Origin: Pseudomonas chlororaphis
GTDB lineage: Bacteria; Pseudomonadota; Gammaproteobacteria; Pseudomonadales; Pseudomonadaceae
Direction of reading: 5' to 3'
NCBI RefSeq assembly: GCF_003731765.1
Contig: NZ_MOAL01000003.1
Span: forward strand, 124,001 to 188,000
DNA length: 64,000 nt
Every line of letters begins with the position of its first letter. Positions within the stretch are counted from its first letter, which is position 1. Made by a program: the position numbers and the translations under genes. Below, one piece after another: positions 31,137 to 40,182 of the stretch. Under the pieces are notes generated by a model that worked only from the letters and a program-made list of their open reading frames with translations, was not told where the DNA came from and searched no databases.

Positions 31137-31763
31137 TCAGGCCTTGCGCCAAACGCTGGCCAGCCATGGTTGTTGTTCCCGGGGCAGGCCGGCGGGGCGG
31201 TAGTAATGTTCCAACTCGACAAACCCGGCCTCCGCGAGCAGCGCCTGCCAGGCCGCAAGGTCGTGGTAGGCGCCGTAGCGTGGGCCGTTCCAGCCTTCCT
31301 GGTTGTCGCCCCGGGGGTTGGAGCTGAACAGCACGCCACCGGGTTTCAATGTGCTGTGCAGTTGCTTGAGCACCCGGGGCAGTTCCTGGCGAGGAATATG
31401 GAATAGCACCGCATTGGCGAAGATGCCGTCGAAGCGCTCATCCGGCAGATCAAGCTTGAGGAAGTCCTGCTGCCAAACCTCGCAACCGCTGTCTTCCCGG
31501 GCCATCTGGGCAAAGCGCTCGGAGCCGTCGAGGCCCACGGCAACATGCCCCAGGCGGGTGAAGGTTTGCAGGTCGCGCCCGGGGCCGCAGCCAAAATCCA
31601 GCACGTTGAACGGGGCCGAACCCTGGATATGTCGCAGCAGCGCGTCGATGTTCTGGCTGACGTCGTGGTCGCGGGTGCCTTCGCGGAAACCGTCGGCCAC
31701 TTGGTTGTAATGGCCGAGGGTGGTGGCGGTGATGCTGGCGAGGTCGTCGGGGGCGAGTTTCAT
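31137..31763 (-). CDS. Class I SAM-dependent methyltransferase
   Basis: 208 residues. Motif I VLDFGCGPGRDLQTF (about 53-67), motif II acidic end in VGLDGSERFAQMA, post-motif GIFANAVLFHIP and LKPGGVLFSSNPRG define the Rossmann-type fold. The substrate cannot be told; the fold family includes small-molecule and quinone methyltransferases. ATG at 31763 is preferred; a TTG at 31796 preceded by GGGGG is possible and would add 11 residues. It converges with the RND operon across the REP array. Confidence 0.85.
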   Translation of the reverse strand: MKLAPDDLASITATTLGHYNQVADGFREGTRDHDVSQNIDALLRHIQGSAPFNVLDFGCGPGRDLQTFTRLGHVAVGLDGSERFAQMAREDSGCEVWQQDFLKLDLPDERFDGIFANAVLFHIPRQELPRVLKQLHSTLKPGGVLFSSNPRGDNQEGWNGPRYGAYHDLAAWQALLAEAGFVELEHYYRPAGLPREQQPWLASVWRKA

Positions 31764-31860
31764 GGCGGGCTGCGCTGGCTGGAGAAAGGTGCCCAATATA
31801 CCCCCAGATGGCCGCCCTGAGGGCTGGATCGCGACGGCGCGGCAACCCGCGCCGCGCTCC

Positions 31861-32505
31861 TCAACGCTTGTTCAGCACCCGCGCCAGGCGATCGCCGCCG
31901 AGCTGGATGGCCGCCACCAGAATCACCAGCAGCACGATCACCGTGAGCATGATCTGGCTGTCGAAACGCTGGTAGCCGTAGCGATAGGCGATGTCGCCCA
32001 GGCCGCCCGCACCAATGGCACCAGCCATGGCCGAGGAGTTGATCATGGTCACCAGGGTGATGGTGAAACCGCCGACGATGCCCGGCAACGCTTCGGGCAA
32101 CAGCACATGCCAAACGATATGCCAGCGTCGGCAGCCCATGGCCTGTGCGGCTTCGATCAAACCGTGGTCGACTTCCCGCAGGCTGACTTCGGCAATTCGC
32201 GCAAAGAACGGCGTTGCGGCAATGGTCAGGGGCACCACAGCGGCCCAGACGCCATAGGTGGTACCGACAATCAGCCGGGTAAAGGGAATCAGCGCCACCA
32301 TCAGGATCAGGAACGGGATCGAGCGAAACAGGTTCACAAAGGCCCCCAGGGCCCGGTTCAGGGTCGGTGCCTCGTAGATCCCGCCCTTGCCGCTGGTGAC
32401 CAGGATCACCGCCAGGGGAATCCCCGCCAGCAGGGCAATCAGCGACGACACGCCGACCATCAGGAAGGTGTCGATGACCCCTTGCAGCAAACGATCAAAC
32501 CACAT
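31861..32505 (-). CDS. metI: Methionine-type ABC transporter permease MetI
   Basis: 214 residues, five membrane helices. [24 protein letters not shown] and the EAA loop [33 protein letters not shown] are those of MetI. The ATG at 32505 overlaps the metN stop by 11 bases; longer frames lack a start signal. With metN and metQ it forms a minus-strand operon for D/L-methionine or related sulfur compounds; this is a second copy of the type, as pseudomonads usually have a housekeeping metNIQ elsewhere. Confidence 0.92.
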   Translation of the reverse strand: MWFDRLLQGVIDTFLMVGVSSLIALLAGIPLAVILVTSGKGGIYEAPTLNRALGAFVNLFRSIPFLILMVALIPFTRLIVGTTYGVWAAVVPLTIAATPFFARIAEVSLREVDHGLIEAAQAMGCRRWHIVWHVLLPEALPGIVGGFTITLVTMINSSAMAGAIGAGGLGDIAYRYGYQRFDSQIMLTVIVLLVILVAAIQLGGDRLARVLNKR

Positions 32506-33619
32506 AACCCAGCACCTCCACCTGTTGTGCCCACTGGCTGGCACGCTGACGCAGCGCCTCGGCGTCCAGCGGCGAAGCCGTCACTGCCAGCAGCAATTGC
32601 CCCAGGGCGTGGCCCTGGATCCGTTCCACGCCGCCTTGGAGCAAGCGCACCTTGCCGCCGAGGGCGTTGAACAGCGCGGCCAGGTCCGGCTCTTCGCGTT
32701 GGCTGCCGGTGAACTGCAGGCGCAGCACCAGGGCCGCGTCCGCGGACGGCGATTGCTCCTGCAGGCGGCTTTGTAGCTCCTCGGGCAGGCTGTGTTGCAG
32801 CGGCGCCAGCAACGTTTTGCTGACCTCGTGCTGCGGGTTGCCGAAGACTTCCCAGACCGGCCCCTGCTCGACCACGTGCCCATGTTCCAGGACCACCACC
32901 CGGTCGCAGATATCACGGATCACCGCCATCTCGTGGGTGATCAGGACGATGGTCAGGCCCAGGCGCTGATTGATCTCTTTGAGCAGGCCGAGAATCGACT
33001 GGGTGGTCTCCGGGTCCAGAGCCGAGGTGGCTTCGTCGCACAGCAGAATCGCCGGGTCGTGGACCAGGGCCCGGGCGATCCCCACCCGTTGTTTCTGCCC
33101 GCCGGAAAGCTGCGCCGGGTAGGCCTTGTGCTTGTCTTGCAGGCCCACCAGTTCCAGCAGCTCGCGGACCTTGCGCTCACGCTGTTCCTTGGGCACGCCG
33201 GCCACCTTCAGCGGCAGCTCGACGTTCTGCCACACGGTCTTGGCCGACATCAGGTTGAAGTGCTGGAAGATCATGCCAATGCGTCGGCGCAGCTCCACCA
33301 GGCGGTCTTCGTCGAAGTCGCCGATGTCCACCTGGTCGATCAGCACCCGGCCGCTGGAGGGCTGCTCCAGGCGGTTGATGGTGCGGATCAGCGACGACTT
33401 GCCGGCGCCGCTGCGGCCGATGATGCCGAACACTTCACCGTGCTGGATCGCCAGGTCGATGCCGTGCAGGGCGTGCACCGGGCCTTGCTGGCCCTGGTAG
33501 GTCTTGGTCAGGCCGATAAACCGCACGTGGGCACGGTTCAGCTCGGGGTGCAGTTGGGCCTGAACCGCGCTCTGGGGCGCAGGTTCCGGCCGTGGGCGCT
33601 GGAGGCTGGCGACGCTCAT
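32495..33619 (-). CDS. metN: Methionine-type ABC transporter ATPase MetN
   Basis: 374 residues. Walker [10 protein letters not shown] near 68, signature [15 protein letters not shown] near 168, Walker [17 protein letters not shown] near 188, switch [11 protein letters not shown]-terminal regulatory extension (about 275-374) fits the ACT-like NIL domain that senses methionine in MetN. The N-terminus has about 30 extra residues before the ATPase core compared with E. coli. It starts one base from the end of metQ and overlaps metI. Confidence 0.93.
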   Translation of the reverse strand: MSVASLQRPRPEPAPQSAVQAQLHPELNRAHVRFIGLTKTYQGQQGPVHALHGIDLAIQHGEVFGIIGRSGAGKSSLIRTINRLEQPSSGRVLIDQVDIGDFDEDRLVELRRRIGMIFQHFNLMSAKTVWQNVELPLKVAGVPKEQRERKVRELLELVGLQDKHKAYPAQLSGGQKQRVGIARALVHDPAILLCDEATSALDPETTQSILGLLKEINQRLGLTIVLITHEMAVIRDICDRVVVLEHGHVVEQGPVWEVFGNPQHEVSKTLLAPLQHSLPEELQSRLQEQSPSADAALVLRLQFTGSQREEPDLAALFNALGGKVRLLQGGVERIQGHALGQLLLAVTASPLDAEALRQRASQWAQQVEVLGYVV

Positions 33620-33620
33620 A

Positions 33621-34430
33621 TCAGCCTTCCCAGCCGGCTTGGTAGAGCTTGCCGTGGGCTTTATCCAGGGCGGCGCGCACTGCCGGCGAATGCTGGTAGA
33701 TGTCGACGAACTTGATCAGCCGCGGGTCGGTCTTGGTCTTCGGCTGGATCACGAACTGGATCACGTATTCCTTGTGGTCGAGGCCGTCGAACAGCAGGGC
33801 CGACTCGGCGTCGAAGGTCTTGGCCAGGCGGATATAGGCCGGGTAGCCCTGGACCAGGTCGGCGTCGTCATAGGCGCGGACCAGTTGCACGGCTTCGACC
33901 TGGAGGATCTTGATCTTCTTCGGGTTGCTGACGATGTCGTCTTCGGTAGCCTTGTAGCCCACGCCAGGCTTGAGGGTAATCAAGCCGGCCTTGGCCAGCA
34001 GTTGCAGGCCGCGCCCGCTGTTGATCGGGTCGTTGGCGATGGCCACGCTGGCGCCTTCAGGCAGCTCGGCGAAGCTTTTGTATTTCTTCGAGTAGAGGCC
34101 GACGTTGTTGATGATGCCCGGGGCGAAAGGCACCAGGTCGAAGCCGGCAGCGGCCTTGGCATTTTCCAGGAACGGGATGTGCTGGAAGTAATTCACGTCG
34201 ATGTCGCCGGCGGCCAGGCTGACGTTGGGCGCGATCCAGTCGGTGAACTCCACCAGCTCGACTTTCAGGCCTTGTTTATCGGCTTCGGCGACGGCGGCTT
34301 CCAGGGGAATGGCGAAGGCGGCGGTGGTGCCGACTTTCAGGGGTTTGTCCGCGGCGAATACGGCGCCGCTGAACAGGCCGAGGGCGAGGACCAGGGCTTT
34401 GATCGGGTGGCTCAGGCGTGTGTTTTTCAT
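33621..34430 (-). CDS. metQ: MetQ-type binding protein
   Basis: 269 residues, NlpA family. Signal peptide ends VFA-A (about 26); no lipobox, so it is soluble in the periplasm. Landmarks: [58 protein letters not shown] and [13 protein letters not shown]. Sequence departs from standard MetQ (the TAAFAIP start), suggesting a ligand other than plain methionine, perhaps a sulfone, sulfoxide or thioether. It is the first of metQNI and follows the flavin monooxygenase gene by 55 bases, in the same direction. Confidence 0.87.
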   Translation of the reverse strand: MKNTRLSHPIKALVLALGLFSGAVFAADKPLKVGTTAAFAIPLEAAVAEADKQGLKVELVEFTDWIAPNVSLAAGDIDVNYFQHIPFLENAKAAAGFDLVPFAPGIINNVGLYSKKYKSFAELPEGASVAIANDPINSGRGLQLLAKAGLITLKPGVGYKATEDDIVSNPKKIKILQVEAVQLVRAYDDADLVQGYPAYIRLAKTFDAESALLFDGLDHKEYVIQFVIQPKTKTDPRLIKFVDIYQHSPAVRAALDKAHGKLYQAGWEG

Positions 34431-34485
34431 GATGTTCGGGTCCAGTCGGGGCTAGGGGGTAGGCATCGGCTTACCGGCGAGGCGC

Positions 34486-35853
34486 TCAGCGGCGATAGGC
34501 CGCGCCAGTGTGTTGTTCGGGCAGTTGCGCGTCGTGCTGGAACAGCTTCTCGCGCAGGGTGCCGCTGTCGTACGCGGTTTTGTAGGAACCGCGCCGCTGC
34601 AATTCCGGGATCACCAGGTCGATGAAATCCACATAGCTTTCCGGGGTGACGATGCGGGTCAGGTTGAAGCCGTCCAGGCCGGTTTCGGCGATCCAGGATT
34701 CCAGCTCGTCGGCCACCTGGGTCGGTGAACCGACCACGGTGATGTAGCGGCCGCCGAGGGCGTGCTGGTCGAGTAATTTGCGCCGGGTCCAGTCGTTGTT
34801 CTGCAGGTTCTTGGTGGCCGACTGGATGGCGTTGCTTTTCACGTACTGGATCGGTTCGTCGATTTCGTACTGGGCAAAGTCGATCCCGGTGGAGGCCGAG
34901 AAATGCGCCACGCCGGCTTCGGCGCTGGCATGGCTGCGGTACTCGGCCTGCTTGGCCCAGGCCGCTTCCTCGGTGGGCGCGACGATGACGTTGAGGCCCA
35001 TGAACACCTTGACGTCCTCGGCCTTGCGCCCGGCGGCCACAGCGCTGGCGCGGACCTTGTCCACCTGGACCTTGGTCGACGCCTTGTTCTGCCCGCTGAT
35101 AAACACGCACTCAGCGTGACGCCCGGCGAACAGCAAACCGCGATCCGAACTGCCGGCCTGGAACAGCACTGGGGTGCGTTGTGGCGAGGGCTCGCACAGG
35201 TGATAGCCGCTGACCTGGTAGAACTCGCCCTGGTGCTCGACCTTGTGCACCTTGTCGGGCTGGGCATAGATGCGCTGCTCGCGATCATTGACCACGGCGT
35301 CGTTTTCCCAGCTGCCTTCCCAGAGTTTGTACAGCACCTCCAGGTACTCATCGGCCTGATCGTAGCGGCGGTCGTGTTCGATCTGTTGCTGCAGGCCCAT
35401 GGCCTTGGCGGCGCTGTCCAGGTAGCCGGTGACGATGTTCCAGCCAACCCGGCCACGGCTCAGGTGGTCGAGGGTGGACAGGCGCCGGGCGAACAGATAC
35501 GGCGCCTCGTAGGTCAGGTTGGCGGTCAGGCCGAAGCCGAGGTTCTTGGTCACCGCGGCCATCGCCGAGACCAGCAGCAGCGGGTCGTTGACCGGCAGTT
35601 GGATGGCCTCCTTGAGGGGCACGTCCACCGAGTTCTGGTAGACGTCATAGACCCCGACGATGTCGGCGATAAACAGCCCGTCGAACAACCCGCGCTCCAA
35701 CAGTTGGGCGAGCTCGGTCCAGTACTCGATGGTCTTGTACTGGGTCGAGTTGTCCCGTGGATGGGTCCACAGGCCGTGGTTGATGTGCCCGATGCAGTTC
35801 ATGTTGAAGGCATTGAGCAGGATCTTTTTCTTGCCGGTTTCAAGCGCAGCCAT
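34486..35853 (-). CDS. Flavin-dependent monooxygenase, NtaA/SnaA/DszA family
   Basis: 455 residues, luciferase-like TIM barrel. Family marks: NAFNMNCIGHINHGLWTHPRDNS at the N-terminus, SMA-type FGLTANLTYEAPYLFARRLSTLDHLSRGRVGWNIVTGYLDSAAKA, and VLFQAGSSDRGLLFAGRHAECVF. Relatives (DszA, NtaA, SnaA) use FMNH2 from a separate reductase to open sulfones or nitrilotriacetate. No flavin reductase is adjacent. It overlaps the sfnB-like gene by ATGA and sits with metQNI, so a desulfurisation role on imported organosulfur is likely. The substrate is unknown. Confidence 0.87.
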   Translation of the reverse strand: MAALETGKKKILLNAFNMNCIGHINHGLWTHPRDNSTQYKTIEYWTELAQLLERGLFDGLFIADIVGVYDVYQNSVDVPLKEAIQLPVNDPLLLVSAMAAVTKNLGFGLTANLTYEAPYLFARRLSTLDHLSRGRVGWNIVTGYLDSAAKAMGLQQQIEHDRRYDQADEYLEVLYKLWEGSWENDAVVNDREQRIYAQPDKVHKVEHQGEFYQVSGYHLCEPSPQRTPVLFQAGSSDRGLLFAGRHAECVFISGQNKASTKVQVDKVRASAVAAGRKAEDVKVFMGLNVIVAPTEEAAWAKQAEYRSHASAEAGVAHFSASTGIDFAQYEIDEPIQYVKSNAIQSATKNLQNNDWTRRKLLDQHALGGRYITVVGSPTQVADELESWIAETGLDGFNLTRIVTPESYVDFIDLVIPELQRRGSYKTAYDSGTLREKLFQHDAQLPEQHTGAAYRR

Positions 35854-37046
35854 CAGATCGTCCCCCGCAGCGGCGGGTTCTGCTGATTGAGGTAGTAGTT
35901 ACCCACCGCGTGGTACTTCCAGCGCACCGGGTCGTGCAGGGTGTGCACCCGGGCGTTGCGCCAGTGGCGGTCGAGGCCGTGCTCGGCCAGGGTCGCCTGG
36001 CTGCCGGCCAGCTCGAACAGGGTGGTGCCGGCGGCCAGGGAAATCTCGGTGCTGATGGCTCGGGTTTCCGCCACGGCGATCGAGGCGGCGGCCACGCTGT
36101 CGGCGTTGGTCGCGGCCTGGGCGCTGTCGAGCAGTTCCCCGGCGCGTTCCAGCAGCGCCTCGGTGGCGTGCAGGCGAACGCTCAGGTGGCCGAAGCTTTT
36201 CAGGGTCAGCGGGTCGTCCGTGGCTTTGTCGTTGCCGGAGTCGATCCACGGCCGGGTCTTGGTACGCACGAAATGCAGAGCGTCTTCATAGGCGGCGCGG
36301 GCGATACCCGCATCGATGGCGGCGTGGAGGATCTGCGCCAGCGGGCCGACGGTGGTCGGGCGCTCGAAGGCGCTCTGGAACGGCACCACATCGGCGGCGG
36401 CTACGTAGACGTTGTCGAACACCACCGAACCGCTGCCGGTGGTGCGCTGGCCAAAGCCGCTCCAGTCGTCGAGCACTTCCAGGCCCTGGCTGTCGGCCGG
36501 GACAAACGCCAGTTGCTGCACGCCCTGTTCATCCACCACCGAGGTGGGAATGCGCTGGGCGTAGAGGGCACCGGTGGAGTAGAACTTGCGACCGTTGATG
36601 CGGTAGCCGTCGCCGTCCCGGGTCAGGCGGGTGGTGCGGTCGTTGGCGGTTTTGGTGCCCAGTTCGGCCAGGGCATTGCCGAAGCGCTGGCCGGCCAGGA
36701 CCTCGGCGTACAGGCGTTGTTTCTGCTCAGGGCTGCCGTTCACCCGCAGCACTTCCAGGGCGTAGAAATGGTTTTGCGGAATCTGCCCGAGGGAGCCATC
36801 GGCCTGGGCGATCAAGGCAATCACCTTGGCCAGGGAGACGTTGGACACACCGGCGCCACCGTATTCCTTAGGCACGCTGATGCCCCACAGGCCGGAGCGG
36901 GAGAACGCCTCCAGCTCGGGGTGCGGCAGGCGGCGCTCGCGGTCGCGCAGGGCACTGTCGCGCTTGAAGTCTTCAGCGAGGTCGGTGGCGACGATCAGGG
37001 CTTGCTCATCGCTGGTGATGACCGCGACGTGGTGAGAAAAAGTCAT
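35853..37046 (-). CDS. SfnB-family sulfur-acquisition oxidoreductase (acyl-CoA dehydrogenase fold)
   Basis: 397 residues, acyl-CoA dehydrogenase/DszC-like flavoprotein. Typical parts: LWGISVPKEYGGAGVSNVSLAKVIALIAQADGSLGQIPQNHF, the GRKFYSTGALYA strand, DDWSGFGQRTTGSGSVVFDNV, and the C-terminal RHWRNARVHTLHDPVRWKYHAVG. SfnB-type enzymes act under sulfate limitation on dimethyl-sulfone-derived or similar compounds. It is translationally coupled to the monooxygenase. A 69-base identity with the paralog at 37071 lies near the 3' end. Confidence 0.87.
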   Translation of the reverse strand: MTFSHHVAVITSDEQALIVATDLAEDFKRDSALRDRERRLPHPELEAFSRSGLWGISVPKEYGGAGVSNVSLAKVIALIAQADGSLGQIPQNHFYALEVLRVNGSPEQKQRLYAEVLAGQRFGNALAELGTKTANDRTTRLTRDGDGYRINGRKFYSTGALYAQRIPTSVVDEQGVQQLAFVPADSQGLEVLDDWSGFGQRTTGSGSVVFDNVYVAAADVVPFQSAFERPTTVGPLAQILHAAIDAGIARAAYEDALHFVRTKTRPWIDSGNDKATDDPLTLKSFGHLSVRLHATEALLERAGELLDSAQAATNADSVAAASIAVAETRAISTEISLAAGTTLFELAGSQATLAEHGLDRHWRNARVHTLHDPVRWKYHAVGNYYLNQQNPPLRGTI

Positions 37047-37070
37047 GTGTTTCTCCAGAGGTCTGGTCGG

Positions 37071-38312
37071 TTAAATCCAGGAGTGACGAGCCGGCAGCGT
37101 GCCATTGAGGTGATAAGCGCCCACTGCGTGGTACTTCCAGCGCACCGGGTCGTGCAGGGTGTGCACCCGGGCGTTGCGCCAGTGGCGGTCGAGGTTGAAT
37201 TCTTCAAGGGTGGCGCGGCTGCCCGCCAGCTCGAACAGCTTCTCGCTGGCCAGCAGGGAAATTTCGGTGGTGAGGATCTTGGCGTGGGCCACGGCAATCG
37301 AAGCACGGGCCGCGGACTCGGCGGTGAGCGGCGCGGCGCTGACCTGGTCCAGCACCTGGCCGGCCTTGCGCAGCAGGGCTTCGGCGGCGTGCAACTCGAT
37401 CTTCAGCTTGCCGATGTCGGCGATTACATACAGGTCGTCGCTGGCCCGCTCGACCTGGGCATCGACCCAGGGCCGCGAACGTTCGCGAACGAATTCAATG
37501 GCGTCGTCGATGGCCGCGCGGGCGATGCCGGCGTCGATGGCCGCCTGGATCAACTGCGACACCGCACCCTGGGTGTTCGGCGATTCGTTGATCCGCCAGT
37601 TATCCAGGACCAGCTCGGCCTCGACCCGCACGTTGTTGAGCAAGATGGTGCCACTGGCGGTGGTGCGCTGACCGAAGCCCGACCAGTCGTCGACAATGCG
37701 CAGGCCCGGCGTGCCGCGGCGGACGAAGGCCAGCACTTGCTTGCCGTCATCGTTGAGTGCCTTGACCGCCACCCAATGGGCGAACAGGGCGCCGGTGGAG
37801 TAGAACTTCTGGCCATTGATGACGTAGCCATCGCCGTCCGCGGTGATGCGTGCCTTGAGTTCCAGGGTGTGCTTGGTGCCGCGTTCGGGGCCGGCGTTAC
37901 CAATCCGCCAGCCGTCCAGCACGCTTTGCAGCAGTTGTTTTTTCTGCCGCTCGGTGCCGCTGCCGAGAATCAGGTTGATCACGCCGAACTGGTTCTGGGG
38001 GATCTGTCCCAGGGCCGGGTCGGCGGCAGAAATAATGGCGAACACCTCTGCCAGGGTCACGAACGACACCTGGGGGCCGCCGTATTCACGGGGGATGGCG
38101 ATGCTGCCGAGGCCGCTGCGGGTGAACTGCTCGATCTCGGCCCAAGGCAACTTGCGCTGGCGATCACGGCGGGCTGCTTGCTGGCGGGCCACGGCGGCCA
38201 ATTCATGGGCGGCTTGCAGGGCCTGGGCGTCGTTGTGCAGCACTTGGGCGGGCAACAACAGCGGGGCGATATCCAGGTCGCTCTGGACCTGTGCGTCGGT
38301 CAAGCTGGACAT
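37071..38312 (-). CDS. SfnB-family oxidoreductase, paralog of 35853
   Basis: 413 residues, same fold: LGSIAIPREYGGPQVSFVTLAEVFAIISAADPALGQIPQNQFG, GQKFYSTGALFA, DDWSGFGQRTTASGTILLNNV and the same C-terminal RHWRNARVHTLHDPVRWKYHAVGAY. The ATG at 38312 has AAGGAG eight bases before it; the GTG at 38321 is too close to that site. It begins the minus-strand run sfnB-like, sfnB-like, monooxygenase, metQ, metN, metI, whose spacing (24, -1, 55, 1, -11 bases) is operon-like. The likely promoter is in 38313-38510. Confidence 0.86.
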   Translation of the reverse strand: MSSLTDAQVQSDLDIAPLLLPAQVLHNDAQALQAAHELAAVARQQAARRDRQRKLPWAEIEQFTRSGLGSIAIPREYGGPQVSFVTLAEVFAIISAADPALGQIPQNQFGVINLILGSGTERQKKQLLQSVLDGWRIGNAGPERGTKHTLELKARITADGDGYVINGQKFYSTGALFAHWVAVKALNDDGKQVLAFVRRGTPGLRIVDDWSGFGQRTTASGTILLNNVRVEAELVLDNWRINESPNTQGAVSQLIQAAIDAGIARAAIDDAIEFVRERSRPWVDAQVERASDDLYVIADIGKLKIELHAAEALLRKAGQVLDQVSAAPLTAESAARASIAVAHAKILTTEISLLASEKLFELAGSRATLEEFNLDRHWRNARVHTLHDPVRWKYHAVGAYHLNGTLPARHSWI

Positions 38313-38489
38313 CAGCGCCACTCCTTGGCTACACGCAATGCCCTGGCGATCTGCACTGGGGTGATTGTGTTCCGGACCATACCTACCTCATCTCTTTTGG
38401 ATAGGCCGCGAGAGTGCGGCGAAATCAGAATCAAGAATGTCCGGTGGTCCGGTTCATATACCCTAAACGTGTATAAAAATTAAATAAAC

Positions 38490-38506
38490 TAACTTTTAGG
38501 AATATG
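38490..38506 (+). promoter_or_regulatory. Putative sulfur-regulon site before the sfnB operon
   Basis: TAACTTTTAGGAATATG, about 180 bases upstream of the sfnB-like start on the opposite strand. Closely matches the motif at 6851-6868. Confidence 0.4.
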
Positions 38507-38566
38507 AATAGAAGGGTTGAATCGGAGCCTGAAGCGCTTCTGTCTTGGCCGAGCGGGTCAGGGCTG

Positions 38567-38686
38567 GACGCAGAGCGTCGTGGGATGCATTCCCACGCAG
38601 AGCGTGGGAACGAGGGTGTGTGGGGGATATGCGGTTCTGGTTCCCGCGCTCTGCGTGGCAACCCCGCCAGGGACGCTCTGCGTCCC
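38567..38686. repeat. Cluster of four palindromes (GACGC-AGA-GCGTC family)
   Basis: GACGC-AGA-GCGTC (38567-38579), TTCCCACGC-AGA-GCGTGGGAA (38590-38610), an imperfect GTTCCCGCGCTCTGCGTGGCAAC (38640-38662) and GGGACGC-TCT-GCGTCCC (38670-38686). The right half is roughly the reverse complement of the left half. It is next to the tcyN stop and may end that transcript. Confidence 0.75.
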
Positions 38687-38699
38687 GCTGTTCAGGGGA

Positions 38700-39461
38700 T
38701 CAGGCCGGGGTGTGGCTGGCGCTGATGAATTTGCTGAGGAACTGCCGGGTGCGCTCTTCCTTGGGGTTGGCGAACAGGGCCTTGGCTTCGCCTTGTTCGA
38801 CGATCACGCCCTTGTCGAAGAAGATCACTCGGTTGGCCACGTCGCGGGCAAAGCCCATCTCGTGGGTGACGATGATCATGGTGCGCTTTTCCTCGGCCAG
38901 GCCGCGGATGGTCGCCAGTACTTCACCCACCAGTTCCGGGTCGAGAGCCGAGGTCGGTTCGTCGAATAGGATCACTTCCGGTTCCATGGCCAGGGCCCGA
39001 GCGATCGCCACCCGTTGCTGCTGGCCTCCCGACAGGCGCCGTGGGTAGGCGTCCTCCTTGCCGGCCAGGCCGACCTTGGCCAGCAAGCTGCGGCCCAGGG
39101 CTTCAGCCAAGTGGCGCGGGGTCTTCTTCACTACCAGCGGGCCTTCAATGACGTTCTCCAACGCGGTGCGATGGGGGAACAGATTGAAGTTCTGGAAGAC
39201 GAAGCCCACCTGGCGCCGCAATTGGCGGATCAGGCCCTGCTGCTGGCTCAAGGGGCGACTGCCATCGATGGCGATGTCGCCGACCTTGATCCGCCCGCTG
39301 CTGGGTTCTTCGAGAAAATTCAGGCAACGCAGGAAGGTGGTCTTGCCCGAGCCGCTGGGGCCGATGATGGCCACCACTTCCCCGGCTTCGACCTTGAGGT
39401 CGATGCCGTTGAGCACCGTCTGACCCTTGAACTGCTTCGTCAGTTTTTCAACCTCAATCAT
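38700..39461 (-). CDS. tcyN: Cystine ABC transporter ATP-binding protein TcyN
   Basis: 253 residues. Walker [10 protein letters not shown] near 35, Q-loop VFQNFNLFPHRTALENV, signature LSGGQQQRVAIARAL, Walker B VILFDEPTSALDPE, switch IVTHEMGFARDVA. The sequence is that of TcyN/YecC-type ATPases. Last of the tcyJ-tcyL-tcyN operon, five bases after tcyL. It powers cystine (and perhaps related diaminodicarboxylate) uptake. Confidence 0.92.
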   Translation of the reverse strand: MIEVEKLTKQFKGQTVLNGIDLKVEAGEVVAIIGPSGSGKTTFLRCLNFLEEPSSGRIKVGDIAIDGSRPLSQQQGLIRQLRRQVGFVFQNFNLFPHRTALENVIEGPLVVKKTPRHLAEALGRSLLAKVGLAGKEDAYPRRLSGGQQQRVAIARALAMEPEVILFDEPTSALDPELVGEVLATIRGLAEEKRTMIIVTHEMGFARDVANRVIFFDKGVIVEQGEAKALFANPKEERTRQFLSKFISASHTPA

Positions 39462-39465
39462 GCTT

Positions 39466-40182
39466 TCAAGACTCCTGGTCGTGCCGATTGACCCGTTCTT
39501 CCAGCCGGTTCTGCAGGTGCGCCAGCAGGCTGGCCAGAATCCAGTAGATCAGGGCGGCGGCCAGATACATGGTGAACACTTCAAAGGTGCGGGCGGTGAT
39601 CAATTGGGCCTGGCGGAACAGCTCCGGGACCTGGATCGTAGCGGCCAGGGCGGTGTCCTTGACCAGGGAAATAAAACTGTTGCCCAGCGGTGGCAGGGCG
39701 GTGCGCATGGCTTGTGGCAGGATCGCCCGGCGCAGGGTCTGGGCCCGGGTCATGCCGATGCTGGCCGCGGCTTCCCATTGGCCGCGCTCGATGGAGCTGA
39801 TGGCGGCCCGCAGGATCTCGCACGCGTAGGCGGCCATGTTCAGCGAGAAGCCGATCAGCGCCGAGGGCAGGGGATCGATTTCAATCCCCAGTTGCGGCAG
39901 GCCGTAATAGATCACGAACAGCTGCACCAGCAGCGGCGTGCCGCGAAAGAACGACACGTAGACCCGGGCGATCCAGCTCAACAGCTTGAAGCGCGACAAG
40001 CGCATCAGGGCCAGGCCAAAGCCCAGCAACAGGCCGAAGAACATGCCACCCAGGCTGAGGACTACCGTGTAGTACGCGCCCTTGAGGAGGAAGGGCGCGG
40101 ATTCCACCAGCAACTGGACGGTCTCGGCCAGTTGCTGGCTCAACTGCGGAAAGTGCAGTCCGAACTGAACACTTGCCTCCAT
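39466..40182 (-). CDS. tcyL: Cystine ABC transporter permease TcyL
   Basis: 238 residues, HisM family with five membrane helices. Landmarks: LLKGAYYTVVLSLGGMFFGLLLGFGLAL, SFFRGTPLLVQLFVIYYGLPQLGIEIDP and the EAA loop ERGQWEAAASIGMTRAQTLRRAILPQAMRTALP. It is co-transcribed with tcyJ, whose stop overlaps its start by one base (TAATG). A single permease type forms the homodimeric channel. Confidence 0.91.
   Translation of the reverse strand: MEASVQFGLHFPQLSQQLAETVQLLVESAPFLLKGAYYTVVLSLGGMFFGLLLGFGLALMRLSRFKLLSWIARVYVSFFRGTPLLVQLFVIYYGLPQLGIEIDPLPSALIGFSLNMAAYACEILRAAISSIERGQWEAAASIGMTRAQTLRRAILPQAMRTALPPLGNSFISLVKDTALAATIQVPELFRQAQLITARTFEVFTMYLAAALIYWILASLLAHLQNRLEERVNRHDQES

Larger units (their letters stand above)
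38313..38699. other. Promoter region of the sfnB operon plus palindromic repeats
   Basis: 387 bases between the end of tcyN (38700) and the sfnB-like start (38312). It holds an AT-rich promoter zone (38440-38510) and a four-palindrome cluster (38567-38686). No gene is visible. Confidence 0.6.

Noticed and set aside
30467..31203. Repetitive ORFs on both strands near the RND gene end
   Set aside because: They arise because the 105-base period of the REP array is a multiple of three, so the same peptide repeats; no start or ribosome-binding site supports them.
37474..37487. Palindrome CGCGAACGTTCGCG inside an sfnB-like gene
   Set aside because: A chance product of Arg/Glu/Phe/Val codons within conserved coding sequence; no regulatory context.
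35910..38483. 857-residue plus-strand ORF
   Set aside because: It is antisense to both sfnB-like genes, whose flavoprotein motifs are clear; high GC keeps the shadow frame open.
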